Positions 1 to 7,111 are shown, counted from the first letter of the stretch. The stretch is 10,752 bases of DNA from a bacterium BMS3Bbin02 (GCA_002898115.1 BDTL01000072.1:1-10752); one strand, 5' to 3'. Program-made: numbers and translations. Notes: generated by a model from the letters alone, not told the origin.

Positions 1-1
1 G

Positions 2-55
2 GATGGTGTGGTTGCTGCGTTGGCTAGAGCGAGGGGCAAAGAGGAGGCGGCATGA
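2..55 (+). CDS. 3' end of an unidentified upstream gene (partial)
   Basis: The frame beginning at base 2 is open from the window edge and reads DGVVAALARARGKEEAA before a TGA at 53-55. That stop overlaps the ATG of the next gene at 52-54 as ATGA, the usual sign of a translationally coupled pair. The visible tail is Ala/Arg/Glu-rich and carries no diagnostic motif, so no function can be given from the sequence. From memory, DUF2783-type small genes are often found beside FAD-dependent monooxygenase genes, so such an enzyme is a possible identity, but this is only inference from the neighbour. Confidence 0.5.
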   Translation, partial: DGVVAALARARGKEEAA

Positions 56-246
56 ATATCAACCTCGACAATCTTGCACTCAACGATGGCGATGCCTTCT
101 ACGAGGCGTTGCGCGTACTTCATGATGGGAAATCTCCTCAGGAGAGCGCGATCCTCAACTTTCGAATCATCCTGTTGCTTGCCAATCAGGTGGGTGATGA
201 TGAGGCGCTGCACGGGATTCTCCAGGTCGCTGCCGAGAGCACATGA
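52..246 (+). CDS. Small DUF2783-like protein
   Basis: This 64-residue cytoplasmic protein has no signal peptide or membrane segment. Its pattern, a GDAFYEAL segment at residues 13-20, a short loop with PQES, then NFRIILLLANQVGD at about 36-49 and a short C-terminal helix, matches my recollection of the DUF2783 family (aromatic FYxxL helix, LLLAN-xxGD helix), and its length is typical of that family. The function is unknown. The start is supported by GAGGAGG at 41-47, only 4 nt before the ATG, and by the ATGA overlap with the gene upstream, so it is probably co-translated with it. The family call rests on motif resemblance. Confidence 0.65.
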   Translation: MNINLDNLALNDGDAFYEALRVLHDGKSPQESAILNFRIILLLANQVGDDEALHGILQVAAEST

Positions 247-340
247 GCAGCACTGCTGACCGCGTCCGGACGAAGCCGCGAATTGTAGATAGGGGAACGA
301 GGGTCGCTACGGTTGCGGAAACCCATGGGAGAGGAACACT
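247..340. other. Short intergenic gap, no convincing signal
   Basis: These 94 bp separate the DUF2783-like gene from the membrane-protein gene. There are small palindromic patches (AGCAG/CTGCT near 246-257 and CGTCCGGACG at 263-272), but none forms a stable stem with a usable loop and no T-run follows. A Shine-Dalgarno-like GGAGAGGA lies at 328-335. No clear -35/-10 pair could be identified. Confidence 0.4.
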
Positions 341-793
341 ATGACTGAAGGTCTACTTGTGCTGCACGTTCTCGGTGTGGCCGCCTGGCTCGGTGCGAAC
401 GTTACCCAGTTCGCCGTGAACGGGCCGATGATTGAGGACCGCGGTCCGGTCGCGGCAAGGTGGTTACGTACGACGGCTGTGATGAGCAAGACGATCTACA
501 TGCCTGCGGCGATCCTCATCCTGATCACGGGCATTCTGCTGGTCGTGACCTCGGACGCAGATCATGCCTTCAGCGATCCGTTCGTTTCGATCGGCTTTCT
601 GATGATCATCGTAGGTGCGGTCGTGGGGATCACCGTGCTTAGCCCTCAGGCGGAGCGAGCCGCTGACGCGTTCGATGCAGATGACGGCGACACTGCGGAT
701 AGCGCACTCGCGAGGATTCGACAGTTCGGGTCGATTGATACAGTGTTGTTGGTCGTGACGATCTGGGCGATGGCCACGAAGTTGGGCACCTAG
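341..793 (+). CDS. Four-helix integral membrane protein (DUF2269/CopD-like)
   Basis: The 150-residue protein has four hydrophobic stretches, at about residues 5-26, 52-70, 81-101 and 132-148. The first helix carries HVLGVAAWLGANV with a His at position 9, resembling small bacterial membrane proteins of the DUF2269 or CopD-like type, in which a His in helix 1 is common and may bind haem or metal. An acidic soluble segment (residues 104-122, with FDADDGD) separates helices 3 and 4. The ATG is preceded by GGAGAGGA at 328-335 at good spacing. The gene converges on the lipoprotein gene with only 44 bp between stops. The membrane location is clear; the family and function are tentative. Confidence 0.7.
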   Translation: MTEGLLVLHVLGVAAWLGANVTQFAVNGPMIEDRGPVAARWLRTTAVMSKTIYMPAAILILITGILLVVTSDADHAFSDPFVSIGFLMIIVGAVVGITVLSPQAERAADAFDADDGDTADSALARIRQFGSIDTVLLVVTIWAMATKLGT

Positions 794-837
794 ACGTCCT
801 GGCTGAGTGCGCCGACTATTCCGGTTCACGGTGTTCG

Positions 838-2139
838 TTACCAGCCGACCGCCCAGATCTCGGCTCCGAGATCGACGAGGAGCTCACCGTTGATATAGAT
901 GTTGGTTGACTCGACGATCACGTAGTCGGCGCCGTTTGTGGACCCGATGATCCAGGCGTCGGTGGTGATATCGGTCGCCGTTACCTCACCGGTCGTCAGA
1001 TTGCGACGGTAGAGCCTCGTCGAGTCGGGGCCCGATGTGTTCTCGGCCGCGTAGAACACGTCCTGTCCGACGACAGTCACCGGGAACCGAATCGTTTCCG
1101 AGCGGTCGACGATTGGTGCAGTGTCAAGGTTTGGTTGGTCTATCGATACCCGGCGAACCGTTCCGTCCCACTGGAACACGAGCAGTGTTCGGTTGTCCAG
1201 CCAGAACATGTTGCTTACCTCGCGGTCGCGATTGTCGAGGTCCATCGGCCCTTCCAATTGGAGTGATGCGACGGGTACGGCGACACCTTGAGAGAGCTGA
1301 TAGATCTGTATCTGGTCGAACGGTGTTAGCCACCACCCTTCCTGAGCGGGATCTGGGACACATTCGGACGAGTCGATCATCGCTATGAGCGAGCCGTCGG
1401 GCGAGATCTGGGGGTTGTACCCGGGGTAGGCGACATCGGTGAGGCCAGTGGACAGGTCGACTCGGGCAACGGTCCCTCGCGACGCCTCACACGAGTACCA
1501 GAAGTCTTCCCAGCCGACTCCGTAGTAGACAGTTCCGGTGTCTTCTGCAATGGCAAACCGGTCGACGAAGATACCGCCGGGATCAAGCTCAGCCGAGCCG
1601 CCCACGTACTCACCGGTCACAGCGCTGATCTGGCGAATACCAGTTTCGGTCCAGACGACAATGTTGGGTAAGGCAACGGCGGCTTCACCAACAAAGCGGG
1701 GGTAACACGTGAAGTCTTCCGGGCGATCATCCGGGCAGGCGCTCGTTGTTGGTTCTTCGGGGAATGGTCCCGCGTACACAACCCAGTACCCCGCGTTGAG
1801 CGACGGGTAGTCGCTGGATAACAGTACCCGAGATCCGTCAACCTCGGGAGTGCGGGCGGCAGCGTCTTTGAGGCTGAATTCATCAACGGGGAGCGAGGCG
1901 AGGACGAGGATCCATTGTCCGTACTCCAGCACGTCTTTCTCGCGGACGGTCGTGGTCGTCGTCGATGGCGGGCTGGTGGTCGATGTGACGGACGTTGTGG
2001 CCGTCGGCGACGGTGCCGAAACTGCTGTGCTCGATGATGCGGCCGGTGCGGTGGTCGTCGTCGAGTCAGCGGTTGTCCCCCCACATGCCGCCACGGCGAA
2101 CGCCAGTCCGAAGACGAATCCCAAAAGGCGCCGATTCAA
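838..2139 (-). CDS. Secreted lipoprotein with SPOR-like segment and beta-propeller-like C-terminus
   Basis: The 433-residue precursor has a signal peptide (MNRRLLGFVFGLAFAVAAC) with a lipobox and acceptor Cys19, so it should be an extracytoplasmic lipid-anchored protein. Residues 21-66 form a Thr/Ser/Pro-rich linker. Residues about 74-150 (QWILVLAS, then YWVVYAGPF at 118-126, and a pair of Cys at 135 and 145) resemble SPOR-type peptidoglycan-binding domains. From about 155 to the end it looks like a beta-propeller; YNPQISPDGSLIAMI at 241-255 is a typical TolB/PD40-style blade motif. The start is TTG at 2139-2137, supported by a minus-strand GAGGTGAGAG at 2153-2144 and by the intact signal peptide it gives. 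The ATG just upstream reads straight into TGA. No enzyme motif is seen; the role is unknown, perhaps cell-wall-associated sensing or binding. Confidence 0.75.
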   Translation of the reverse strand: MNRRLLGFVFGLAFAVAACGGTTADSTTTTAPAASSSTAVSAPSPTATTSVTSTTSPPSTTTTTVREKDVLEYGQWILVLASLPVDEFSLKDAAARTPEVDGSRVLLSSDYPSLNAGYWVVYAGPFPEEPTTSACPDDRPEDFTCYPRFVGEAAVALPNIVVWTETGIRQISAVTGEYVGGSAELDPGGIFVDRFAIAEDTGTVYYGVGWEDFWYSCEASRGTVARVDLSTGLTDVAYPGYNPQISPDGSLIAMIDSSECVPDPAQEGWWLTPFDQIQIYQLSQGVAVPVASLQLEGPMDLDNRDREVSNMFWLDNRTLLVFQWDGTVRRVSIDQPNLDTAPIVDRSETIRFPVTVVGQDVFYAAENTSGPDSTRLYRRNLTTGEVTATDITTDAWIIGSTNGADYVIVESTNIYINGELLVDLGAEIWAVGW

Positions 2140-2297
2140 AGTTCTCTCACCTCATGTTGTGCGTATCTGTAGCTTATCGGCCACAGCGCTCCGACGGTTG
2201 AACAACCCTCTCGGATTCGGGCGCAGCAAGCCCCGTGACGCCCGCCATTTCTTGTGCTCGACGCTGTATTCCGGGGCGCGTTCACTACCCTGCCGGT
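2140..2297. promoter_or_regulatory. Divergent intergenic region between the lipoprotein and helicase genes
   Basis: This 158-bp region must hold the start signals for both divergent genes. On the minus strand only the ribosome-binding site GAGGTGAGAG (2153-2144) is convincing; a GATAAG around 2175 is at best a weak -10. On the plus strand TACCCT at 2286-2291 fits the TANNNT form of an actinobacterial -10 and lies 6 nt before the ATG at 2298, with no good -35. A short GGTTG-AA-CAACC palindrome lies at 2198-2209, but 5-bp arms are expected by chance. Confidence 0.4.
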
Positions 2298-4778
2298 ATG
2301 CCCCTCTCGCTGCCCCGAACCGGCCTTCCCATCGAAACGATCATCCCCGAGATCAAGGCAGCACTTGTCGATGCTGGGACCGTCGTGGTTGTCGCGCCAC
2401 CGGGATCAGGCAAGACCACGGTTGTGCCCCTGCACATGCTCGACGAACCCTGGGTGGATAGGCGGAAGATCGTCGTCCTCGAGCCGCGCCGCCTCGCGAC
2501 GCGGGCAGCCGCGCGACGTATGGCCCACATGCTCGGCGAACATGTCGGCGGGACCGTGGGATATGTCACGCGCGGTGATCGGCAAGTGTCCGGTGGGACC
2601 CGGATTGAGGTTGTCACCGAGGGAGTGCTTACCCGCCGGCTGCAGCGCGATCCCGAACTCGCAGATACCGCGGCAATTGTCTTTGACGAGGTACATGAGC
2701 GGAATCTCCAAACAGATTTGGGGTTGGCCCTCGCTCTTGACGTACGTGACTCGATCCGTCCGGACCTGCGGCTGGTTGTGATGTCTGCAACTGTGAGCGC
2801 GGTCGCGATCGCTAACCACCTTGGGATTGGCCAGCCCGCTCCGGTTGTCGAATCCGAGGCACGTACTCATCCCATCGACATGCACTGGGCGCCGTTAAAG
2901 CGCGAAACGCGCCTCGAAGCTCACACGGCACATATCGTCCGGCGTGCCCTCCGATCTCACGACGGTGACATGTTGGTCTTTCTTCCCGGCATGGCCGAGA
3001 TACGTCGCGTCGAACAGGCGCTCCGTGAAGCAGATGTATCGGCCCACGTACGAATTCTGCACGGTGCGCTTCCCATTGAGCAGCAGGACCTGGCGTTGGC
3101 GGCGAGCTTTCCCGGTGAACGCAAGGTTGTGCTCGCGACCGATGTCGCCGAGACGAGCCTTACCGTGGAGGGCGTGCGAATCGTCGTCGATTCGGGGCGA
3201 GCGAAGTCCCCGCGATTCGATCCCCGAACCGGGATGACTCGGCTGATTACCCACTCAATTTCAAAGGCCTCGGCAGATCAACGGTCGGGGCGCGCTGGGC
3301 GTACAGAGCCGGGGGTCGCCTATCGCTTGTGGTCAAAGGTTGAACATGGCGCCCGGAAGCCCTTTATTGCGCCCGAAATCATGTCCGTCGACCTTGCCGG
3401 GCTGGTGTTGGAGCTAGCGAAATGGGGTGTTACGGATCCGACGCAGCTTCGCTGGTTGGATGCTCCTCCGCGACCTGCATGGAATGAGGCGGTCGAATTG
3501 CTCAAGCTTCTCGGCGGAATCGATGAGAGCGGAACTATTACCGACGTTGGGACAGCGATGGTCGACCTTCCGTTGCATCCTCGGCTTGCACGCATGGTGG
3601 TGGGAGCAGGAAACCAGGGGTGGTTGGCGTGCATCCTGGCCGCTTTGATTGACGAGCGCGATGTGCTCGGTGGTCGTCGTGATGAGGTTCCCGTTGATCT
3701 GTCGCTCCGGGTTCGGATCGTCGATGGTCTCCGCAAACATCCACTGATGCGACCGAGGACTGTCGATGCGGTCCGTCGGACGGCGAGCGACATCGCCAGG
3801 AGAGCCGGTGTTGCCGAGGCTGGTGCAGATCCCGACAGAACCGGTGTCGTACTCGCGTCCGCGTTTCCGGATCGGCTCGCGGTGTTGCGAGGATCGCCGG
3901 GTCGGTATCAGCTGAGAACCGGGAATCGCGCCTGGATATCCGAAGATGATGCGCTTGCACCCGAACGATTCCTGGTTCCGGCAGACCTCGACGGAAACCG
4001 GAAGGAAGCCCGCATCCGTCTCGCCGGGGCGCTTGACGCTGAAGATGTGTCCGTGCTTTTCAGCAACGACGTATCGGAGCAACGCCACCTTCGCTGGATA
4101 GGCGACCGGCTCGTCGAACGCCGCGAACGCAAGCTCGGCGGCGTGGCCCTCTCAGCGATAGATGTGAGACCCGAGCCGGGTCAGGAAACCACAGCCGCGC
4201 TCTTGAAACGAGTCGCCGAGCGGGGATTGCACACGTTGCGATGGACGGATGCGACCACGGCGTTGTGTGCACGTGTCACGTTTCTTCATCGTCACCTCGG
4301 ACCGCCGTGGCCCGAGTGGTCCGAGAGCGCGCTGTTGGGGACGCTCGGCACCTGGCTAGCTCCGTACCTGAGGAGCCCGAGCGGTTTGGATGATCTCCGA
4401 TCAGTCGAGCTCACCTCTGTTCTCCGAGGCCAACTTGACCACCGGCTGTCGGCGAGGCTCGATCAACTCGCACCGCGGCGTCTCGCCCTCCCCGGCGGCC
4501 GCAACGTGAAACTCGACTACTCCACAGACGTGCCGGTTATCAAGGTGAAAGTCCAGGAGGTGTTCGGGCTGACACAGACGCCGACCGTCGGGGGAGTTCC
4601 TGTGGTGCTGCATCTGCTCTCGCCGGCTGATCGACCGGTGCAGATCACGAGCGATCTCGCCGGGTTCTGGGCGGGGAGTTGGGCCGAAGTCCGCAAGGAA
4701 ATGGCCGGACGGTATCCAAAACATCACTGGCCAAAAGACCCCGCTAACGCCGAACCCGGACGTCGCCCCGGTCGGTAG
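2298..4778 (+). CDS. hrpB: ATP-dependent DEAH-box helicase HrpB
   Basis: This is an 826-residue superfamily 2 helicase of the HrpB group, close to the family's usual length. Numbered from the 2298 ATG: Walker A GSGKTT at 36-41, motif Ia LEPRRLATR at 61-69, motif II DEVH at 130-133, SAT at 163-165, the helicase C-terminal lobe with FLPGMAEI (228-235) and DVAETSLT (282-289), and motif VI QRSGRAGR at 328-335. The C-terminus has the HrpB-specific block ending in DLAGFWAGSW, VRKEMAGRYPKHHWP. It should use ATP to unwind or remodel nucleic acid in the cytoplasm; the physiological substrate of HrpB is not well known. The longest frame begins at GTG 2235, but those 21 extra residues do not look like the family. 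The 2298 ATG starts just before the usual LPI...IPEI opening and has a TANNNT 6 nt upstream and no ribosome-binding site, so it may be leaderless. Confidence 0.93.
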   Translation: MPLSLPRTGLPIETIIPEIKAALVDAGTVVVVAPPGSGKTTVVPLHMLDEPWVDRRKIVVLEPRRLATRAAARRMAHMLGEHVGGTVGYVTRGDRQVSGGTRIEVVTEGVLTRRLQRDPELADTAAIVFDEVHERNLQTDLGLALALDVRDSIRPDLRLVVMSATVSAVAIANHLGIGQPAPVVESEARTHPIDMHWAPLKRETRLEAHTAHIVRRALRSHDGDMLVFLPGMAEIRRVEQALREADVSAHVRILHGALPIEQQDLALAASFPGERKVVLATDVAETSLTVEGVRIVVDSGRAKSPRFDPRTGMTRLITHSISKASADQRSGRAGRTEPGVAYRLWSKVEHGARKPFIAPEIMSVDLAGLVLELAKWGVTDPTQLRWLDAPPRPAWNEAVELLKLLGGIDESGTITDVGTAMVDLPLHPRLARMVVGAGNQGWLACILAALIDERDVLGGRRDEVPVDLSLRVRIVDGLRKHPLMRPRTVDAVRRTASDIARRAGVAEAGADPDRTGVVLASAFPDRLAVLRGSPGRYQLRTGNRAWISEDDALAPERFLVPADLDGNRKEARIRLAGALDAEDVSVLFSNDVSEQRHLRWIGDRLVERRERKLGGVALSAIDVRPEPGQETTAALLKRVAERGLHTLRWTDATTALCARVTFLHRHLGPPWPEWSESALLGTLGTWLAPYLRSPSGLDDLRSVELTSVLRGQLDHRLSARLDQLAPRRLALPGGRNVKLDYSTDVPVIKVKVQEVFGLTQTPTVGGVPVVLHLLSPADRPVQITSDLAGFWAGSWAEVRKEMAGRYPKHHWPKDPANAEPGRRPGR

Positions 4779-4816
4779 TTTCATTGGGCGTGTTGAACGC
4801 GATCGTCCGTCGAGCC

Positions 4817-4859
4817 AAGGTGCCTTCTGCTCCCGTTGAGCCGCGTCTGCAGAAGCCTT
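4817..4859 (+). terminator. Candidate hairpin downstream of hrpB
   Basis: CTTCTGC at 4824-4830 pairs perfectly with GCAGAAG at 4849-4855 across an 18-nt loop. AAGG at 4817-4820 can pair with CCTT at 4856-4859 if the 3 nt at 4821-4823 bulge out. It lies 38 bp past the hrpB stop and before the promoter of the sugar locus, the right place to end hrpB transcripts. There is no T-run after it and the loop is large, so it is a weak candidate. Confidence 0.3.
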
Positions 4860-4881
4860 GACACCTCGAGGACCGGTGTAC

Positions 4882-4911
4882 TTGACGAATAGAATCGTCG
4901 GTTTCTATTAT
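4882..4911 (+). promoter_or_regulatory. Predicted promoter of the ROK/sugar-transport operon
   Basis: TTGACG at 4882-4887 is a good -35 and TATTAT at 4906-4911 a good -10, with an 18-bp spacer. Transcription would begin at about 4917-4920, on or just before the ATG at 4920, so the message would be leaderless or nearly so. This agrees with the absence of any Shine-Dalgarno sequence before the ATG. The stretch from about 4888 to 4950 is clearly AT-rich against the GC-rich surroundings. Confidence 0.6.
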
Positions 4912-4932
4912 TTCATCCAATGAATGAAATAA
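4908..4932. promoter_or_regulatory. Candidate ROK operator: 25-bp palindrome centred on the start codon
   Basis: The left arm TTATTTCAT (4908-4916) is the exact reverse complement of the right arm ATGAAATAA (4924-4932). Two of the three inner pairs also match, so 11 of 12 positions pair around a central A at 4920, which is the first base of the ROK start codon. The outer TTATTT and AAATAA resemble the box bound by the ROK repressors Mlc and NagC in enterobacteria. The site overlaps the last four bases of the predicted -10, the likely transcription start and the first codons, so a bound repressor would block initiation. Because the transcript would begin near the centre, only one arm is in the RNA, which argues for a DNA operator over an RNA hairpin. 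Confidence 0.65.
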
Positions 4933-6236
4933 GTGTTGATAGATATCTTGGCAAGGCCGTAAACCTCAGCTTGGTTCTCAACCTCGTGAAGAGCTCGGGT
5001 CCACTGTCGAGGGCAGAGATCGCGACGCGCTCCGGTTTGAGTGCGGCAACCGTCTCGAATCTCTCTGCCGAGTTGATTGAGAGTGGTTTCGTGCACGAGA
5101 CCGGTGTGGTCGAAACATCCCGGGGGCGACCGCCGGTCATGCTGAGTCTCAACAGCAAGGCAAAGTATGTCGTCGGGGTCAAGGTCATGCCCGGATCGTT
5201 GGTAGCCGTCGTGACCGACCTTGACGCGCAGGTCGTCTCGTACCAGGAGTCGACGACCCCCGATGAGGTCTCGGGCGACAATGCTGAAACCCTGCCTGCT
5301 GACGTGATCGGCGCCGTCGCCCGGCTGGTCGAGTCCGTAGTCGCCAGGTCGGGTGTGAATCAGGCGGACCTTCTGGGGGTTGGTCTTGGTCTCGCCGGAA
5401 TCGTGGACAGTACAACGGGGACCTGTCGATATTCTCCGTTCTTCGGGTGGCGAAATGTTGATCTCGCTAGCCCACTCGCATCACAGCTGGGTCTCGACGT
5501 CTACCTGGAGAACGACGTCAACTCGTTGACGATCGCCGAGCAGTGGTTTGGTGACGGACGGGGCCACGATTCCTTTGTTGTGGTCACTGTTGGTAGCGGT
5601 GTCGGCGCCGGATTCGTCCTCAACGGTCAATTCTATGGAGGGAACGGGCGTGGCGTCGGTGAGCTCGGGCATATCACGGTCATGCCGGGTGGGCCGGTCT
5701 GCGGGTGCGGAAAGCGTGGTTGTCTTGAGGTGATGGCGAGCGACACGGCTCTCATCGCGGCCGCCACGGACGCGGTAGCCCGGGGTCAGCTCACAACACT
5801 GTCTGAGTCGGCCGAAATGACCCTGCAAACTCTCGTTACAGCGGCGACCGACGGTGACGAGGTGGCACGAGGACTCCTTGCTGACTCGGGCCGCTGGCTC
5901 GGAGTTGGATTAGGGATGATCGTGAATCTCTTGAACCCGGAGTTACTCATCGTCGCCGGTGAAGGTGTCGAAGCGGGAAGCTGGCGGCTCGATCCGATGC
6001 GCGCGGCGCTCGAAGAGAACCGGTTCGATTCGCTCGGTGCTGGCACACGACTTGTTGTCGAGTCGGCAGGGGATGTCACCTGGGCACGGGGTGCGGCCTG
6101 CGTCGTCCTCAGCGAATTCTTCAAGTCGCCACTCCATCGTGGTCGCACCGCTGCGGTGCCAGCCGCCATCGGTGCTGCGCCAAACGGAATTCCCCGAACG
6201 GTGCGGCACAACGTGAAAGGAGGAGAATCCACGTGA
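4920..6236 (+). CDS. ROK-family transcriptional repressor of the sugar locus
   Basis: This 438-residue cytoplasmic protein has a winged helix-turn-helix at about 27-60 (LSRAEIATRSGLSAATVSNL), then the SRGRPP linker at 67-72 typical of ROK repressors, and a ROK sugar-binding domain. The domain has ENDVN at 197-201, VGSGVGAGFV at 224-233, ELGH at 248-251 and the zinc motif CGCGKRGCLE at 261-270 (Cys261, 263, 268). The phosphate loop DxGGT of ROK kinases is missing; the equivalent stretch near 86-100 reads GVKVMPGSLVAVVTD, so it should bind sugar without phosphorylating it. The start ATG has no ribosome-binding site and sits on the predicted transcription start; an ATG at 4924 in another frame stops after two codons. 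Its last codons contain the ribosome-binding site of permease 1, and the stop overlaps that gene by GTGA. It probably represses this locus, itself included; the inducer is unknown. Confidence 0.88.
   Translation: MNEISVDRYLGKAVNLSLVLNLVKSSGPLSRAEIATRSGLSAATVSNLSAELIESGFVHETGVVETSRGRPPVMLSLNSKAKYVVGVKVMPGSLVAVVTDLDAQVVSYQESTTPDEVSGDNAETLPADVIGAVARLVESVVARSGVNQADLLGVGLGLAGIVDSTTGTCRYSPFFGWRNVDLASPLASQLGLDVYLENDVNSLTIAEQWFGDGRGHDSFVVVTVGSGVGAGFVLNGQFYGGNGRGVGELGHITVMPGGPVCGCGKRGCLEVMASDTALIAAATDAVARGQLTTLSESAEMTLQTLVTAATDGDEVARGLLADSGRWLGVGLGMIVNLLNPELLIVAGEGVEAGSWRLDPMRAALEENRFDSLGAGTRLVVESAGDVTWARGAACVVLSEFFKSPLHRGRTAAVPAAIGAAPNGIPRTVRHNVKGGEST
6217..6225 (+). promoter_or_regulatory. Strong ribosome-binding site inside the 3' end of the repressor gene
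   Basis: AAGGAGGAG at 6217-6225 is a near-ideal Shine-Dalgarno sequence 7 nt before the GTG at 6233. It is read as part of Lys-Gly-Gly-Glu at the end of the ROK protein. It decides the GTG start of permease 1 and explains how this gene can be well translated while the leaderless repressor gene in front of it has no such site. Confidence 0.75.
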
Positions 6237-7111
6237 CGTGGTTGGGCTCCGCTCGTCGTTGGTGGGTGGCCTTTCTCGCGCCAAGTTTCGTCCTGTTGAT
6301 TATTTTTACCATCGTCCCCATCGCCGCGGCCGGAGTCCTCAGTCTCTTTCAGTGGGACCTGCTCACGGATCCCGAGTTCGTTGGTCTTGGGAACTTCGCA
6401 GAGCTTGCGAGAGATCGGCAGTTTCGTTCCGCGGTTGTCCACACGCTGGTGTTCATCGCCGGCTACTTGCCCGTTGTGATGGTTGTCGGACTGTCACTAG
6501 CGCTGTTGCTGAATCGACGAAGTCGTCTCGCAGGTGTGTCGCGGGTGGTGTTCTTCATGCCCGTCGTGTCGGCATGGGTCGCGGTGGCGCTGATGTGGCG
6601 GTGGATGCTCAATTCACGGTTCGGCGTGATCAACTGGATGCTTGGTCTCATCGGCATCGAAGGGCCTCAGTGGTTGTTCGAACGCGGGTGGGCGATGGTT
6701 TCGGTTATCGGCGTCAGTGTCTGGAAGGACGCCGGTTTTGTGATGATTCTGTTTCTCGCGGGTCTTCAGGCAATTCCTGCGGACTGCCGCGAGGCTGCCT
6801 TTGTTGACGGAGCGAATCCGTGGCAGACCTTCTGGAAAGTCACACTTCCCTTGCTCACACCCACGGTGTTTCTGGTCTCGGTCATTCTGCTCATCAACTC
6901 CTTTCAGGTGTTCGAGCAGGTGTGGATACTCACGGGAGGTGGCCCGCTGGAGTCGACCACGGTGGTCGTCGAGCAGATCGTTCGCAATGCGTTCAGCTTC
7001 GGTCGCATGGGGTATGCCGCGGCAATGTCGTGGATCCTGTTCGCCTTCATCTTCACGGTGACCTTGATACAGACCCGACTTCAACGAAGGTGGGTTCACT
7101 ATGGCGGGTAG
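6233..7111 (+). CDS. ABC sugar transporter permease, MalF/UgpA type
   Basis: This 292-residue inner-membrane protein has six hydrophobic segments, at about 12-35, 70-93, 103-125, 156-178, 208-230 and 262-284. The cytoplasmic EAA loop that contacts the transport ATPase is clear at 187-206 (EAAFVDGANPWQTFWKVTLP), as in the first permease of CUT1 carbohydrate importers. It should pair with the permease downstream to form the channel for a di- or oligosaccharide. The start is GTG 6233, overlapping the ROK stop by 4 nt, with a strong ribosome-binding site at 6217-6225. The 3' end overlaps the next gene by 11 nt, consistent with coupled, equimolar synthesis. The transport class is clear; the sugar is not. 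Confidence 0.92.
   Translation: MTWLGSARRWWVAFLAPSFVLLIIFTIVPIAAAGVLSLFQWDLLTDPEFVGLGNFAELARDRQFRSAVVHTLVFIAGYLPVVMVVGLSLALLLNRRSRLAGVSRVVFFMPVVSAWVAVALMWRWMLNSRFGVINWMLGLIGIEGPQWLFERGWAMVSVIGVSVWKDAGFVMILFLAGLQAIPADCREAAFVDGANPWQTFWKVTLPLLTPTVFLVSVILLINSFQVFEQVWILTGGGPLESTTVVVEQIVRNAFSFGRMGYAAAMSWILFAFIFTVTLIQTRLQRRWVHYGG

Noticed and set aside
246..272. Small palindromes (AGCAG/CTGCT and CGTCCGGACG) after the DUF2783-like gene
   Set aside because: The loops are too short for stable hairpins and no T-run follows, so a terminator cannot be supported.
1850..2461. Plus-strand open frame spanning the lipoprotein N-terminus and the divergent promoter region
   Set aside because: Its Val/Ala-rich part is the reverse reading of the Thr/Ser linker codons, and it runs into hrpB in the wrong frame.
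2285..2617. Long open frames on the strand opposite hrpB (also at 3320-3793 and 3414-4088)
   Set aside because: They are antisense shadows of a well-supported helicase gene in GC-rich DNA, with low-complexity Arg/Ser-rich translations and no family motifs.
4861..4879. ACACC/GGTGT inverted repeat upstream of the ROK promoter
   Set aside because: Five-bp arms over a 9-nt loop are expected by chance, and it does not resemble the TTATTT/AAATAA palindrome.
6300..6308. TTATTTTTA, resembling one half of the ROK operator, near the start of permease 1
   Set aside because: No matching AAATAA arm lies at the right distance, and the bases encode a normal hydrophobic stretch (IIFTI) of the first membrane helix.
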